A DNA stretch of 54,143 nt from CAXPZW01 sp049594615 (GCA_049594615.1 JBMYJR010000013.1:1-54143); one strand, 5' to 3'. Positions 1 to 8,288 are shown, numbered from the stretch's first letter. Program-made: numbers and translations. The notes: generated by a model from the letters alone, not told the origin.

Positions 1-1
1 C

Positions 2-1621
2 TCTTCACTGATGCAAACCATCACTGTAGTTGACACCACTGCTCCTGAGTTCACCAACGTGCCGTCTGGCAACGAGTTCGAGTGCGACGAGACTGTTGAG
101 TACGGCGAGGCTACTGCAGCTGACAACTGTGGCGATGTGACCATCACGTTCGCTGACATGACCGAAGCCGGTCAATGTGCCAACGAGTACACCATCGTAC
201 GTACTTGGACGGCTACCGACGCTTGCGGCAACGCAGCTGAAGCGCAGAGCTTCTACTACATCTACGACACTACTGCTCCTTCATTCGACGGCAGCGTAGA
301 AGACGTGAACGTAGAATGTGCTGACGAAGTACCTGCTATGCCAGAGCTCACCGCTACTGACAACTGTAGCGAGGCGACTGTAAGCATGTCATCTGAAGTA
401 CTCGAGCAAGACGAGTGCGGCAACGGCGTAACCGTAGTGACTTATATCGCTACCGACGCTTGTGGCAACACCGCTGAGCTGAGCTACACCATCACCGTGA
501 ACGACGTGACCGCTCCTGCACTGAGCGACACGCCAGAAGATCTGGTGATCGACTGCGAAGCTGAAGTACCTGCTCCTGCTGAGATCTCAGCCCTGGACAA
601 CTGCAGCGAGGTGGAGGTAATCTTCACCGAAGAGATCCTCGGCAACGCGCCTGCTGAAGGTTCTATCGCTGACTGTGTTGGCTACACCGGTGAGTCTCCG
701 TTCTACGAGACCGATTGGTCACTGTGGCTCCAGGCTTTCCCTGGCGACGACGACTACTACACCACTACCAACGTGAACTTTGTAGAGTACCCTGACGGCA
801 CCGCCACCATCTCGGGCAGCGTAATCAGCACCTCAACTGCTGGTGGCTGGACCATCGATGTGACGCTCGAGAACGGTATGGATTGGGAGAGCTGGTCTTC
901 ACAAGACTTCCCAGCCAGCTACAAAGATGACTTCGGCGTAGCGGGTGAGAACTACCTGGATTGGACCTACTACATCGTATCTGCTGGAAACGCTACCCTG
1001 ACCGGTACGGGCATCTACGAAGGTGACGTACTGGAACTGAGCCATGCTCCTGCCAACTTCTACTACGCATTCCAAGTAGGTGTAGGCGCCAACAACACCA
1101 CTGCCAACTACGGTGGCGGCGGCTGGTTCTACTACGACGGTACCGTAGGCGGCATGGACGTATCGGGCGCTGGTGACTTCGCCTTCGACCTGGACTGCTG
1201 CCCTCAGTACGAGATCCTGCGTACCTGGACTGCTACCGATTGCTCAGGCAACGCAGTCTCGCACAGCCAAATCATCAGCTTCGCTGACCTCGGCGAGGAA
1301 GCCGTTGCTGAAGAAGGTGCAGGCGACAACTGGTCAAACGTAGCTGTAGAGCGTGAGAACAAAGCGCAACACGCCATCTTCCCGAACCCGACCAACGCCA
1401 AGTCGATGATCCAGTTCGTGAACGATGCAGACGGTCACACCGTGATCGAAGTGTACAGCTTGAACGGTACCAAAGTGGCTGACGTCTTCAACCAGGAGAC
1501 TGCAGCTGGCCACAACTACCGCGCAGACATCGACGCCCAAGACCTGGCGGATGGCATCTACCTGGTGCGCATCCAGCACAACGGTCAGGTAACTACCGAT
1601 CGTCTGATCATCAGCAAGTAA
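2..1621 (+). CDS. Secreted HYR-repeat surface protein with type IX sorting domain (5' partial)
   Basis: The reading frame is open from the left edge, so the N-terminus lies outside the window. It holds HYR/Ig-like modules of about 80 residues, each with D-T-T-A-P at the start, a central DNC and a closing R-T-W-T-A-T-D-x-C-G-N. Two modules are complete. The third is interrupted by about 190 residues (bases 640-1205) rich in Tyr, Trp and Gly, after which the RTWTATD strand resumes. The last 85 residues (from about 1370) start with FPNP and end in LADGIYLVRI...LIISK, a typical type A sorting domain for export and surface attachment by type IX secretion. Such proteins are usually adhesins or matrix proteins; the ligand is unknown. 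Ala and Val codons favour GCT and GTA more than in neighbouring genes. An intrinsic terminator follows the stop codon. Confidence 0.9.
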   Translation, partial: SSLMQTITVVDTTAPEFTNVPSGNEFECDETVEYGEATAADNCGDVTITFADMTEAGQCANEYTIVRTWTATDACGNAAEAQSFYYIYDTTAPSFDGSVEDVNVECADEVPAMPELTATDNCSEATVSMSSEVLEQDECGNGVTVVTYIATDACGNTAELSYTITVNDVTAPALSDTPEDLVIDCEAEVPAPAEISALDNCSEVEVIFTEEILGNAPAEGSIADCVGYTGESPFYETDWSLWLQAFPGDDDYYTTTNVNFVEYPDGTATISGSVISTSTAGGWTIDVTLENGMDWESWSSQDFPASYKDDFGVAGENYLDWTYYIVSAGNATLTGTGIYEGDVLELSHAPANFYYAFQVGVGANNTTANYGGGGWFYYDGTVGGMDVSGAGDFAFDLDCCPQYEILRTWTATDCSGNAVSHSQIISFADLGEEAVAEEGAGDNWSNVAVERENKAQHAIFPNPTNAKSMIQFVNDADGHTVIEVYSLNGTKVADVFNQETAAGHNYRADIDAQDLADGIYLVRIQHNGQVTTDRLIISK

Positions 1622-1650
1622 TCCACCAGAGTCACATCCGACTCTTCCAC

Positions 1651-1682
1651 AAGGGGGCTCCATTTGGAGCCCCCTTTTTTTT
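1651..1682 (+). terminator. Intrinsic terminator of the HYR-repeat gene
   Basis: A perfect 9-bp stem (GGGGGCTCC with GGAGCCCCC, loop ATTT) is followed by eight T. It lies 30 bases after the stop codon. An upstream ATG at 1664 for the next gene would sit inside this hairpin, which argues for the later start at 1718. Confidence 0.93.
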
Positions 1683-1717
1683 GGTATCACCGCCATGAAA
1701 TTTCCGATCTTTCAGGT

Positions 1718-3565
1718 ATGCGCATGACACTTACTGCTTGTTTGGCCTTGGGAGCATTGTTTTGCTCAGGCCAAGCAGCGCCTATTCTGATGGATGGACT
1801 GTTCGACGATTGGACCAGCACCCAAACCCTCGCGGATCCGCCTGCAGCTGAAGCCGGGATTGATGTGCTCCAACTCTGGGTCACCAACGACGCAGACTAC
1901 CTGTACGTCTCGGTAGAATTCGACACCGAATTGGACCTCACCGACAACCTTGTGGCCCACGACCTGTTCCTTTACATCGACGCTGACATGGACGCCAGTA
2001 CAGGATGGAACCCGCAAGCGGACTTTGGCTCGGAGCTGGGTATCAATTTCAACGACCTGTTTGCCTATTACGACGTGGTACCAGCAACCACAGTCAATTT
2101 TTCAGACATCGGATTTCACCCTGCCCCAACGATCACCTCAAACCGATTTGAAATGGCCATCCGCCGCGATGCGGTGCCTGACGGCGTCAACCCACTCTTC
2201 CCTGAAAACACCATTCGCCTGATGGTACGAGAGACCTTGGGCGGCGATCAAATCCCCAATGCGGGAACCTTTTTCGAATACACCTTTGACGACACCGTGC
2301 TGCCCACGCCGTCGCCCATCGGACTCGAAGCTCCAACAGGCAACAACTTTCGGGTATGTGCCTACAATGTGTTGGCCAATGGACTGGTGAACGCCTCGCG
2401 CCAACCGGCGTTTGAACGCATCTGCTCAGCAATTGATGCCGAGGTATTCCTGTTCAGCGAATGCGGCAGCACTTCCACCACGCAGGTCAAAAGCCTCTTG
2501 GACAGCTGGCTCCCCACCGGTACCGCAGCAGGCTGGTACACCATCAAAGACGAAGACCTCATCACCGCATCCATCTGGCCCATCTTGGACAGCTGGCCGA
2601 GCATTGACAGCCAATTCCCTGTACTGTTGGATATTGATCCTGCCTTAGGTGTGCCCACGGTGGTCATCAACTGTCACCTGGCTTGTTGCGCCAACGACGC
2701 CGGCCGGCAAGAAGAAGTGGACGAAATGATGGCTTGGATGGAAGACGCCAAAACACCGGGCGGTGCGGTAGACTTGGACCTGAACACCCCCATCATCTAC
2801 GGCGGCGATCTCAACTTGGTGGGCTACGCGCAGCAACTCACCACCCTGCTGACCGGAGAAATCGTGGACACCGGCACCTTTGGCACCGTCTCCCCACCCG
2901 ACTGGGACAACAGCCCCTGGACCGACGTGGTTCCCCGCCACACCGACGCCAACCTGACCTACACTTGGCGCGATGACGGCGACGGTTACCCTCCCGGGCG
3001 CCTCGACTTCATGATCTACAGCGACGCGGTGCTCAACCTTGAACAGGGTTACGTGATTCAAACCGAAGAAATGTCGGCTGAGCGCTTGACGCCTTATGGG
3101 CTACTCAGCATTGATACCGGCACCGCTTCGGATCACTTCCCCGTGGTGGGCGATTTTTCGCAAGTGGGATTGACCGACAGTGACACCGACGGTCTGCCCG
3201 ACATCAACGACAACTGCCCAGACATCCCCAACCCCGATCAAGCAGATTGGAACGCCAACGGCACCGGCGATGTGTGTGAAGACAGCGACGGCGATGGCTT
3301 GCTGGACAGCGAAGAGCTGCTCACCTACGGCACCGACCCCGGCAACATGGACACCGACGGCGACGGCCTCACCGACGGTCTCGAAGCTGAGGCTGGCACC
3401 ACCGATCCCAACCTGTCCGACACCAACAGCAACGGATGCCCCGACGGCCTCGAAGCGCTCGAACAATGTGGCCCAGGCTGCGAAGGCGACTTGGACGCCG
3501 ACGGCATCATTGGCACAGGAGACCTGCTCTCCCTCCTGGGTGCCTTTGGCAACACCTGCGATTGA
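1718..3565 (+). CDS. Secreted endonuclease/exonuclease/phosphatase-fold protein with calcium-binding repeats
   Basis: A signal peptide (MRMTLTACLALGALFCSGQA) is followed by a beta-rich domain resembling CBM9/DOMON modules (about residues 25-190). Next is a DNase I-like phosphoesterase domain: AYNVL near 213, FSE near 245, GGDLN near 362, RLDF near 428 and SDHFPV near 471, the expected order of metal-binding and catalytic motifs. Residues 488-580 are aspartate-rich thrombospondin type 3-like repeats (DTDGDGLTDG). The end (GDLDADGIIGTGDLLSLLGAF) resembles dockerin-like tails of secreted proteins, and I see no clear type IX sorting domain. It probably cleaves extracellular nucleic acid or phosphodiesters; substrate unknown. 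The longer ORF from 1664 overlaps a terminator and would bury the signal peptide. Confidence 0.85.
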   Translation: MRMTLTACLALGALFCSGQAAPILMDGLFDDWTSTQTLADPPAAEAGIDVLQLWVTNDADYLYVSVEFDTELDLTDNLVAHDLFLYIDADMDASTGWNPQADFGSELGINFNDLFAYYDVVPATTVNFSDIGFHPAPTITSNRFEMAIRRDAVPDGVNPLFPENTIRLMVRETLGGDQIPNAGTFFEYTFDDTVLPTPSPIGLEAPTGNNFRVCAYNVLANGLVNASRQPAFERICSAIDAEVFLFSECGSTSTTQVKSLLDSWLPTGTAAGWYTIKDEDLITASIWPILDSWPSIDSQFPVLLDIDPALGVPTVVINCHLACCANDAGRQEEVDEMMAWMEDAKTPGGAVDLDLNTPIIYGGDLNLVGYAQQLTTLLTGEIVDTGTFGTVSPPDWDNSPWTDVVPRHTDANLTYTWRDDGDGYPPGRLDFMIYSDAVLNLEQGYVIQTEEMSAERLTPYGLLSIDTGTASDHFPVVGDFSQVGLTDSDTDGLPDINDNCPDIPNPDQADWNANGTGDVCEDSDGDGLLDSEELLTYGTDPGNMDTDGDGLTDGLEAEAGTTDPNLSDTNSNGCPDGLEALEQCGPGCEGDLDADGIIGTGDLLSLLGAFGNTCD

Positions 3566-3695
3566 GCATTCGTTTGACCTGATGGATATGAAACGACCAT
3601 TGCTGGCTGCTTTTCATGGACTTCTCCCAGAACTGCATCAGCTTATGGGCGCCAACGGCTCCATGTGCACACCATGATGGCCCCACCCAAGCATA

Positions 3696-3724
3696 AAAAA
3701 AGCCCGGCAGTACCGGGCTTCTTT
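3696..3724 (-). terminator. Intrinsic terminator, mainly for the thiolase gene
   Basis: A 7-bp stem AGCCCGG/CCGGGCT with loop CAGTA has seven A on the plus-strand left side, giving a U-tract on the minus strand 23 bases after the thiolase stop. T-rich sequence on the right may let it work in both directions. The stretch 3566-3695 holds nothing else that I can recognise. Confidence 0.85.
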
Positions 3725-3741
3725 ATGGAAGGGGAATGGGG

Positions 3742-4917
3742 TTAGCAGTTCTCAATCACCATGGCAGAGGCACCGCCGCCGCCGTTGCAAATGCCTGCAG
3801 CACCCAGCTTGCCACCGTTTTGCTTAAGCACGTTCATAAGGGTGATGACAATGCGAGAGCCCGAGCTGCCCAGCGGGTGGCCGAGTGACACGGCGCCGCC
3901 GTTCACGTTCACGTTGGACTCGTCCAAACCGAGCGCGCGGTTGTTGGCGATACCCACCACCGAGAAGGCTTCGTTGAGCTCCCAGAAATCGATGTCGCTG
4001 TTTTGAAGGCCAGCTTTAGCAAGGGCCACAGGCAACGCCTTACTAGGAGCAGTGGTGAACCACTCCGGTGCGTGCGCCGCATCGGCGTAGCTGACGATTT
4101 TGGCAAGTGGGGTCAGGCCAAGTGCTTCCATTTTTTCTTTGGACATCAGCACCACTGCTGAGGCGCCGTCGTTGAGGGTGGATGCGTTGGCCGCAGTGAC
4201 CGATCCTTCCTTGTCAAACACCGGGCGCAGGGCAGGCACCTTATCGCGACGCAGGTTTTTGTACTCCTCGTCGTGGTCCACAACCACAGGCTCGCCGCGG
4301 CGTTGGGGTACTTCTACCGGCACCACTTCTTCGGCAAACTTGCCGGCCTCCCAGGCGGCCGCAGCGCGGTCGTACGATTGGAGGGCGAAGGCGTCTTGCT
4401 CTTCGCGGGTGACGTTCTTTTCACGGGCACAGAGCTCGGCACATACGCCCATGTGGGTACGGTTGTATACGTCGGTGAGGCCGTCTTTGACCATGCCGTC
4501 TACGAGCTTGAAGTCGCCGAGCTTGTGGCCTTGGCGTCCGTCCACGTAGTGCGGCACCGAAGACATGTTTTCCATGCCACCGGCCACTACGATGTCCTGA
4601 TCGCCCGACTTGATGGCCTGGGCGGCAAACATGATGGATTTCATGCCCGATGAGCACACCTTGTTGACGGTGGTGCAAGGCACAGTATTGGGAATGCCGG
4701 CTGCCATGGCTGCTTGACGCGCAGGCGCTTGGCCAAGGCCCGCTTGCAGGACGTTGCCCATGTACACCTCACCTACCTGTTCGGGTTGGATGCCCGCTTT
4801 GTCCAGGGCGCCTTTGATGGCGGCCGCGCCGAGTTGGGGTGCAGGTACAGAGGACAATGCGCCAAGGAAGCTCCCCATGGGAGTGCGGGCGGCGCCGACG
4901 ATGTATACTTCTTTCAT
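3742..4917 (-). CDS. Acetyl-CoA C-acyltransferase (thiolase)
   Basis: Thiolase of 391 residues, the normal family length. It interconverts two acetyl-CoA with acetoacetyl-CoA and CoA, or cleaves 3-ketoacyl-CoA. All active-site motifs are visible: NKVCSSGMK (acylated Cys near 88), GGMENMS, the C-terminal GHPLGSSGSR (His) and CNGGGGASA (second catalytic Cys). The start at MKEVYIVGAARTP matches the family N-terminus; the longer ORF adds eight unlikely residues. A TACCTTTG promoter element lies 21 bases upstream. It stands alone, so beta-oxidation and a biosynthetic acetoacetyl-CoA role cannot be separated here. Confidence 0.95.
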   Translation of the reverse strand: MKEVYIVGAARTPMGSFLGALSSVPAPQLGAAAIKGALDKAGIQPEQVGEVYMGNVLQAGLGQAPARQAAMAAGIPNTVPCTTVNKVCSSGMKSIMFAAQAIKSGDQDIVVAGGMENMSSVPHYVDGRQGHKLGDFKLVDGMVKDGLTDVYNRTHMGVCAELCAREKNVTREEQDAFALQSYDRAAAAWEAGKFAEEVVPVEVPQRRGEPVVVDHDEEYKNLRRDKVPALRPVFDKEGSVTAANASTLNDGASAVVLMSKEKMEALGLTPLAKIVSYADAAHAPEWFTTAPSKALPVALAKAGLQNSDIDFWELNEAFSVVGIANNRALGLDESNVNVNGGAVSLGHPLGSSGSRIVITLMNVLKQNGGKLGAAGICNGGGGASAMVIENC

Positions 4918-4938
4918 GAGAATGCGTTGGGTTGGCCG

Positions 4939-4946
4939 CAAAGGTA
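4939..4946 (-). promoter_or_regulatory. TAnnTTTG promoter element of the thiolase gene
   Basis: Exact match TACCTTTG on the minus strand, 21 bases before the ATG at 4917. A position-specific upstream TTTG element is not obvious. Confidence 0.6.
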
Positions 4947-5224
4947 TATTTTGACCGCGGTTTGATCATCTTCTTCGAAAGCAAATCCCAAACCCGCCCG
5001 CGGCCCGAGGTGCCCCCCTTCCATGCCCATTGTGTGGCATGCAATGCCTTGCGCCCGTTCACCACCTATAACACGCGCAACATAGAAGTCATCCTTGTTG
5101 TCATTCGCATCCCTTCTAGCAAATGGCGCCACATGGCCTGCTGTGATCTATGCGGGACAGAACGCCCCCAATAGGCCCAAGAACTGTTAAAGCCAAAGCA
5201 CCCCTATACCATTTTGGCACGAGG
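4947..5224. other. Intergenic stretch, no gene recognised
   Basis: Short open frames exist on both strands, but none has a plausible start, composition or family resemblance. The right part probably holds the promoter for the leader element that follows. Confidence 0.5.
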
Positions 5225-5307
5225 GTTGTTATACATCCAACAACTTCATCCACTTGCTTCTCTAGCAAGTTTTGGTTTTGGTTAATAGTTATTTTGGTTA
5301 AGGTTTA
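5225..5307 (+). ncRNA. Structured leader or small RNA ending in an intrinsic terminator
   Basis: Three parts are visible: GTTGTT/AACAAC (5225-5244) and ACTTGC/GCAAGT (5252-5270) can each form a 6-bp hairpin, followed by a G/T-rich single-stranded stretch with repeated GGTTAA/GGTTTT, and then a strong terminator starting at 5308. No reading frame occupies it. The layout resembles the leader of the S8 protease gene at 9854-9947. It could be an attenuator for the small gene at 5503 or a free small RNA. I recognise no named family. Confidence 0.45.
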
Positions 5308-5345
5308 GAAGAGGCCCCTCAACGGAGGAGGCCTCTTCTTTTTTG
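5308..5345 (+). terminator. Intrinsic terminator closing the leader element
   Basis: Outer 9-bp stem GAAGAGGCC/GGCCTCTTC, a one-base bulge, inner 4-bp stem CCTC/GAGG with loop AACG, then seven T. No complete gene lies within 390 bases upstream, so it must end a non-coding transcript or act as an attenuator. Confidence 0.88.
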
Positions 5346-5502
5346 TACCAACTACCAGCGGCTTGCAACACCGCAGGCGAATCCGACAATCCACCAGAAG
5401 AGTAGAACCTTTTGAGCAAAGGATACGTACAATCCCCCGGTAAACAATTGGATGAAGTCCTACCCCGTGAGAAAGTGTTGAACGAAAAGATGAGCGAAAC
5501 CT

Positions 5503-5649
5503 ATGTTGGAGTACTACAAGACCGTTTTGGACCAAGTCAGTTTCAACCCGACGTTGTTCCGAAAAGAACTCCGAAAAGCATTCAAAGCCCTTGTTGAAGA
5601 AGACAAGGCCCACTTGCGAGACTGGCTGCAGCAAAGCAGCTACGTGTGA
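5503..5649 (+). CDS. Small conserved-looking protein, 48 residues
   Basis: Open frame starting MLEYYKTVLDQVSF, then a charged helical centre (LFRKELRKAFKALVEED) and an end containing HLRDWLQ. An in-frame stop lies four codons before the ATG, so the start is fixed. The composition (amphipathic helices, many K/E/L) is protein-like. I recall similar tiny proteins of the type MLxYxKTxLxKVSFDxxLFxKEL in Bacteroidota, without known function. It follows the leader-terminator element and is followed by its own terminator, which supports a separate transcription unit. Confidence 0.75.
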   Translation: MLEYYKTVLDQVSFNPTLFRKELRKAFKALVEEDKAHLRDWLQQSSYV

Positions 5650-5671
5650 ATTCTCAAGACTCAATTACCTA

Positions 5672-5707
5672 AATGCAAGCCCCGCCCATTGGCGGGGCTT
5701 TCGCATT
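5672..5707 (+). terminator. Intrinsic terminator after the 48-residue gene
   Basis: A perfect 10-bp stem AAGCCCCGCC/GGCGGGGCTT with loop CATT (5677-5700), about 27 bases after the stop. The T-tract is short and broken (TTTCG). Confidence 0.8.
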
Positions 5708-5806
5708 CCCGACACTTGCTGGAAAGCCCGCTACGCCTGCTGCAGAAACAGGGCAGAGCCTGAGGTACGGCACGGTTTGCGCCGTTCTTGAAAGAAAGAA
5801 CACACC

Positions 5807-6637
5807 ATGAACATCCGATTCCTAGCCCCTGCCCTGCTTGTGTTCGCCCTGACTGCATGCCATTCGGGCGACCGTGAAACAGCCCTGCGCGACACCAACG
5901 CCGATTTGGTGGCCCGCAACATCACCGCCAACGCCCAGCTGGACACCTACCGCGCCTACTTAGGCAACGTGGAACGCCGCTTGACCGACATCCGTTCGGG
6001 CCAAGATGCCTTGGTGGAATACCTCCACTTTGCCGAAGATGCTCCCCACAGTGATCCGATCCTGGATCAACTCGACGACCTTGACCGTTTGCTGGAGGAC
6101 AGCCGCTTTCAGGTATCAGGCATGCGTGAAGAACTGCGCCATTCGGCCGGAAAGCTGCAACGTGCACAGGCCACGACCGCCTCGCAACGCGCGGTCATCG
6201 ATGCACGTGCGGCCACCATCGACAGCCTCAGCCATGCCCTCACCGAGCGTGTCATTGCCCTCGAGCTATTGGAGCTGCACCAAAGAGAGATGGCCACCGC
6301 CCTGCGCGATGCCGACAAACGTGAGCACTTGGGGTGGTACGCCTACGGCAACTTTGACGAGTTGAGCCAGGCCGGCGTGGCCGAAAAGACCGGCGGCTTC
6401 CTGGGCCTAGGCCAACGCAAAGTCCTCAAGTCCGATTTTGACCCGGCCTACTTTGCTCCAATCGATATCCGTGAGCTGGGACGTTTGCCCTTGCACGCCA
6501 CCGGCGCACGCCTGCTGAGCTTACACCCCGACGCAAGCTACCGCATGGTCCAAGAAGGCGATCAACTGGTTTTGGAGATTGTAGATCCCGAGGCGTTCTG
6601 GCGCGCTTCGCGCTACCTGGCAGTTGCAGTCAACTAG
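5807..6637 (+). CDS. Coiled-coil lipoprotein of unknown function
   Basis: A lipoprotein signal (MNIRFLAPALLVFALTAC, Cys 18) is followed by a long helical region (about 25-165, with heptad-like L/A/E/R pattern) and a C-terminal globular part with W-Y-A-Y-G near 179, KTGGFLGLGQRKVL and FDPAYFAPIDIRELG. This C-terminal pattern recurs in Bacteroidota proteins, some labelled as Cbp1-type adhesins; I would not rely on that name. It should sit in a membrane facing the periplasm or the surface. Its end overlaps the convergent membrane-protein gene by 8 bases. Confidence 0.8.
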   Translation: MNIRFLAPALLVFALTACHSGDRETALRDTNADLVARNITANAQLDTYRAYLGNVERRLTDIRSGQDALVEYLHFAEDAPHSDPILDQLDDLDRLLEDSRFQVSGMREELRHSAGKLQRAQATTASQRAVIDARAATIDSLSHALTERVIALELLELHQREMATALRDADKREHLGWYAYGNFDELSQAGVAEKTGGFLGLGQRKVLKSDFDPAYFAPIDIRELGRLPLHATGARLLSLHPDASYRMVQEGDQLVLEIVDPEAFWRASRYLAVAVN

Positions 6638-6989
6638 CCGAAGGCAGCAGCCGGCCTTGCGCCCATGCGAAGTAAGCGGTGCCGCATGCATACAGTCCAA
6701 CATCCACCACATCTGCGGTGTACACGTTGGACTGTTGCGGTAGGATCCATTCAAACAAAACCACTACAGCAAGCAAGGTTACGGCCTGCATGGCCAATGG
6801 TAAGCGAAGCCGAGGTTTGCGCGTTACGCGTCGCGTTCCCAACAGCCCCAAGGCCAAAATCACCGGCATGGCCAAGGCGTCGGGCACCCACCAGGTTAGC
6901 GGACTGGGAGCAATCCAGCCCTGCCATTGAGCCACACGTATAGACCCGTACAGCGCAACAGGCACGTACAATACAGCAGTCCAAAACAT
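6630..6989 (-). CDS. Small multi-spanning membrane protein
   Basis: 119 residues with three or four hydrophobic segments (about 2-18, 36-52, 66-82, 95-110) separated by short loops. The pattern VPDALAMPVIL followed by LFEWILPQ and YTADVVDVGLY matches small Bacteroidota membrane proteins sometimes labelled magnesium-citrate secondary transporter; the function is unproven. Its ATG is one base after the stop of the zinc-ribbon gene, so it is the last gene of the operon that starts with the S8 protease. Confidence 0.78.
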   Translation of the reverse strand: MFWTAVLYVPVALYGSIRVAQWQGWIAPSPLTWWVPDALAMPVILALGLLGTRRVTRKPRLRLPLAMQAVTLLAVVVLFEWILPQQSNVYTADVVDVGLYACGTAYFAWAQGRLLPSAS

Positions 6990-6990
6990 G

Positions 6991-7269
6991 CTAACCGGGA
7001 GCGGCGGCTATCAGCCAGAGGATGAAAGCAATGATGGCCATGTACACCATCCACAGTCCTTTGCACAACAGGTACAGCCCTCTGAGAATGGGATTCTTGG
7101 TGACCGCCCAAGATTCAAAAAACCGGTCTAGCGCACTCGGCTCCGAAGCAGCTTTAGGGGGCTTTTCAGTCGAATTAGAAACGCGGCTGGCCCCACATGA
7201 AGGGCACGTCGGCAAGGAGGCGTCGCTCCAGATGCCGCAGGTTGGGCACGGTGTTTCAGTCCGATCCAC
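6991..7269 (-). CDS. Zinc-ribbon protein with C-terminal membrane segment
   Basis: 92 residues. Near the N-terminus two CxxC pairs (CPTC and CPSC, 13 residues apart) form a zinc ribbon. The C-terminal third is hydrophobic (GLYLLCKGLWMVYMAIIAFI) and likely spans the membrane or anchors beside it. I chose the GTG at 7269, whose codon overlaps the end of the preceding small gene by 14 bases. The longer frame to 7314 starts with TTG and would run through most of the tail of that gene. Function unknown. Confidence 0.7.
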   Translation of the reverse strand: MDRTETPCPTCGIWSDASLPTCPSCGASRVSNSTEKPPKAASEPSALDRFFESWAVTKNPILRGLYLLCKGLWMVYMAIIAFILWLIAAAPG

Positions 7270-7432
7270 CCGAGCGGCGTTTGCGATACCACGAAAGGGC
7301 CATGACCGCCACAATCAACCCACCAGCTGCCAACAACAACAGGCCCAGCAGGTGGATGCGGTCATCTACAGCGTTTTTGCCGGCTTCACCAGAAACTTGC
7401 AGCAACAGGGCGGTATCAACGGCCTTTAACAC
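7256..7432 (-). CDS. Small single-span membrane protein, 58 residues
   Basis: The frame starts with GTG at 7432, 17 bases inside the end of the RluA-like gene, and reads MLKAVDTALLLQVSGEAG, then a hydrophobic span (about 28-47, LLGLLLLAAGGLIVAVMAL) and a positive tail SWYRKRRSGG. The positive-inside rule puts the C-terminus in the cytoplasm. The overlap at both ends with genes on the same strand suggests translational coupling. No known family recognised. Confidence 0.62.
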   Translation of the reverse strand: MLKAVDTALLLQVSGEAGKNAVDDRIHLLGLLLLAAGGLIVAVMALSWYRKRRSGGSD

Positions 7433-8288
7433 AGGTCAAAAATACGCGAGGAACTGGAGTTTTCAGCGTCACCGGTTGGCCTTTCGGCGTGGTGAATTCC
7501 AGGCTGAATAAGTGCAGCCCCAAACGTTTGAGTGGATCTTCCTTGGCGTGGTAGCGGCGGTCGCCCACAATCGGGTGGCGTGAGGCGGCGCACACCGCAC
7601 GCTCTTGGTGACGCAGCGACGTTTCGGGATCCACCTTGAGCAACGCAAATTGACCGTTGCCGTTGAGGGTGCGGTACTTGAGGGTGGCTTCTTTGGCGTC
7701 GTTGCCAGACGGGATGGGAATCAACACGCCGTCCTTGTTGCGACGCAGGTGCACGGTCCAGGTGCCGTCTACGGGCTGAACGCGTCCTTGTACCAGGGCG
7801 TACCAGCGGTGGCGGGCTTCAAACAAGCGCTCTTCAAACTCCGCGCGTTGGCGCACGTCTTTGCACGCCACAGCAATACCGGAGCAAGGAGGATCTAGCT
7901 TGTTTACCACAAACAAGTCTTCCTCGCTGCCCAAGCGCTCGAGGTACGAGCGCAGCAGGCGTTGCACGCTCTTGCCTTTGCCGCGGTCGTCCAACATGGG
8001 CATGCCTGCGGGCTTGATGAAAGCCACATATTCCTTGGTATCGGCAAGGACTTCGAAGGGGAACGGATGCTGCTGTTCGCGGACACGCGAGCGGTCGTAT
8101 TCCTCGATGGAAAGGAAGTCGCCTTCCTCCACAGGTTGCCCCGGAATGCGCACCAGCTTGCCGTTGACTTTGACAAAACCGCCCTTGATCAGGTTGCGGC
8201 CTTTGGTGTTGCTGGTGTATCCCATGGCCTTCATGACCAATTCCAGCAGGGATGCGGATCGTTCGGCTTGAACCTTGCGAGAACTCAT
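7416..8288 (-). CDS. RluA-family pseudouridine synthase-like protein
   Basis: 290 residues. An S4-type RNA-binding domain (about 10-70, with LIKGGFVKVNGK) precedes the RluA/RsuA catalytic fold (FIKPAGMPM near 92). The catalytic loop normally reads HRLDxxTSG; here it is NKLDPPCSG, keeping the Asp but changing the flanks. The usual GRxHQIR motif is replaced by SLRHQERA. It probably modifies U to pseudouridine in rRNA or tRNA, though the altered motifs leave activity open. It overlaps the S8 protease stop by 4 bases (ATGA). Confidence 0.82.
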   Translation of the reverse strand: MSSRKVQAERSASLLELVMKAMGYTSNTKGRNLIKGGFVKVNGKLVRIPGQPVEEGDFLSIEEYDRSRVREQQHPFPFEVLADTKEYVAFIKPAGMPMLDDRGKGKSVQRLLRSYLERLGSEEDLFVVNKLDPPCSGIAVACKDVRQRAEFEERLFEARHRWYALVQGRVQPVDGTWTVHLRRNKDGVLIPIPSGNDAKEATLKYRTLNGNGQFALLKVDPETSLRHQERAVCAASRHPIVGDRRYHAKEDPLKRLGLHLFSLEFTTPKGQPVTLKTPVPRVFLTCVKGR

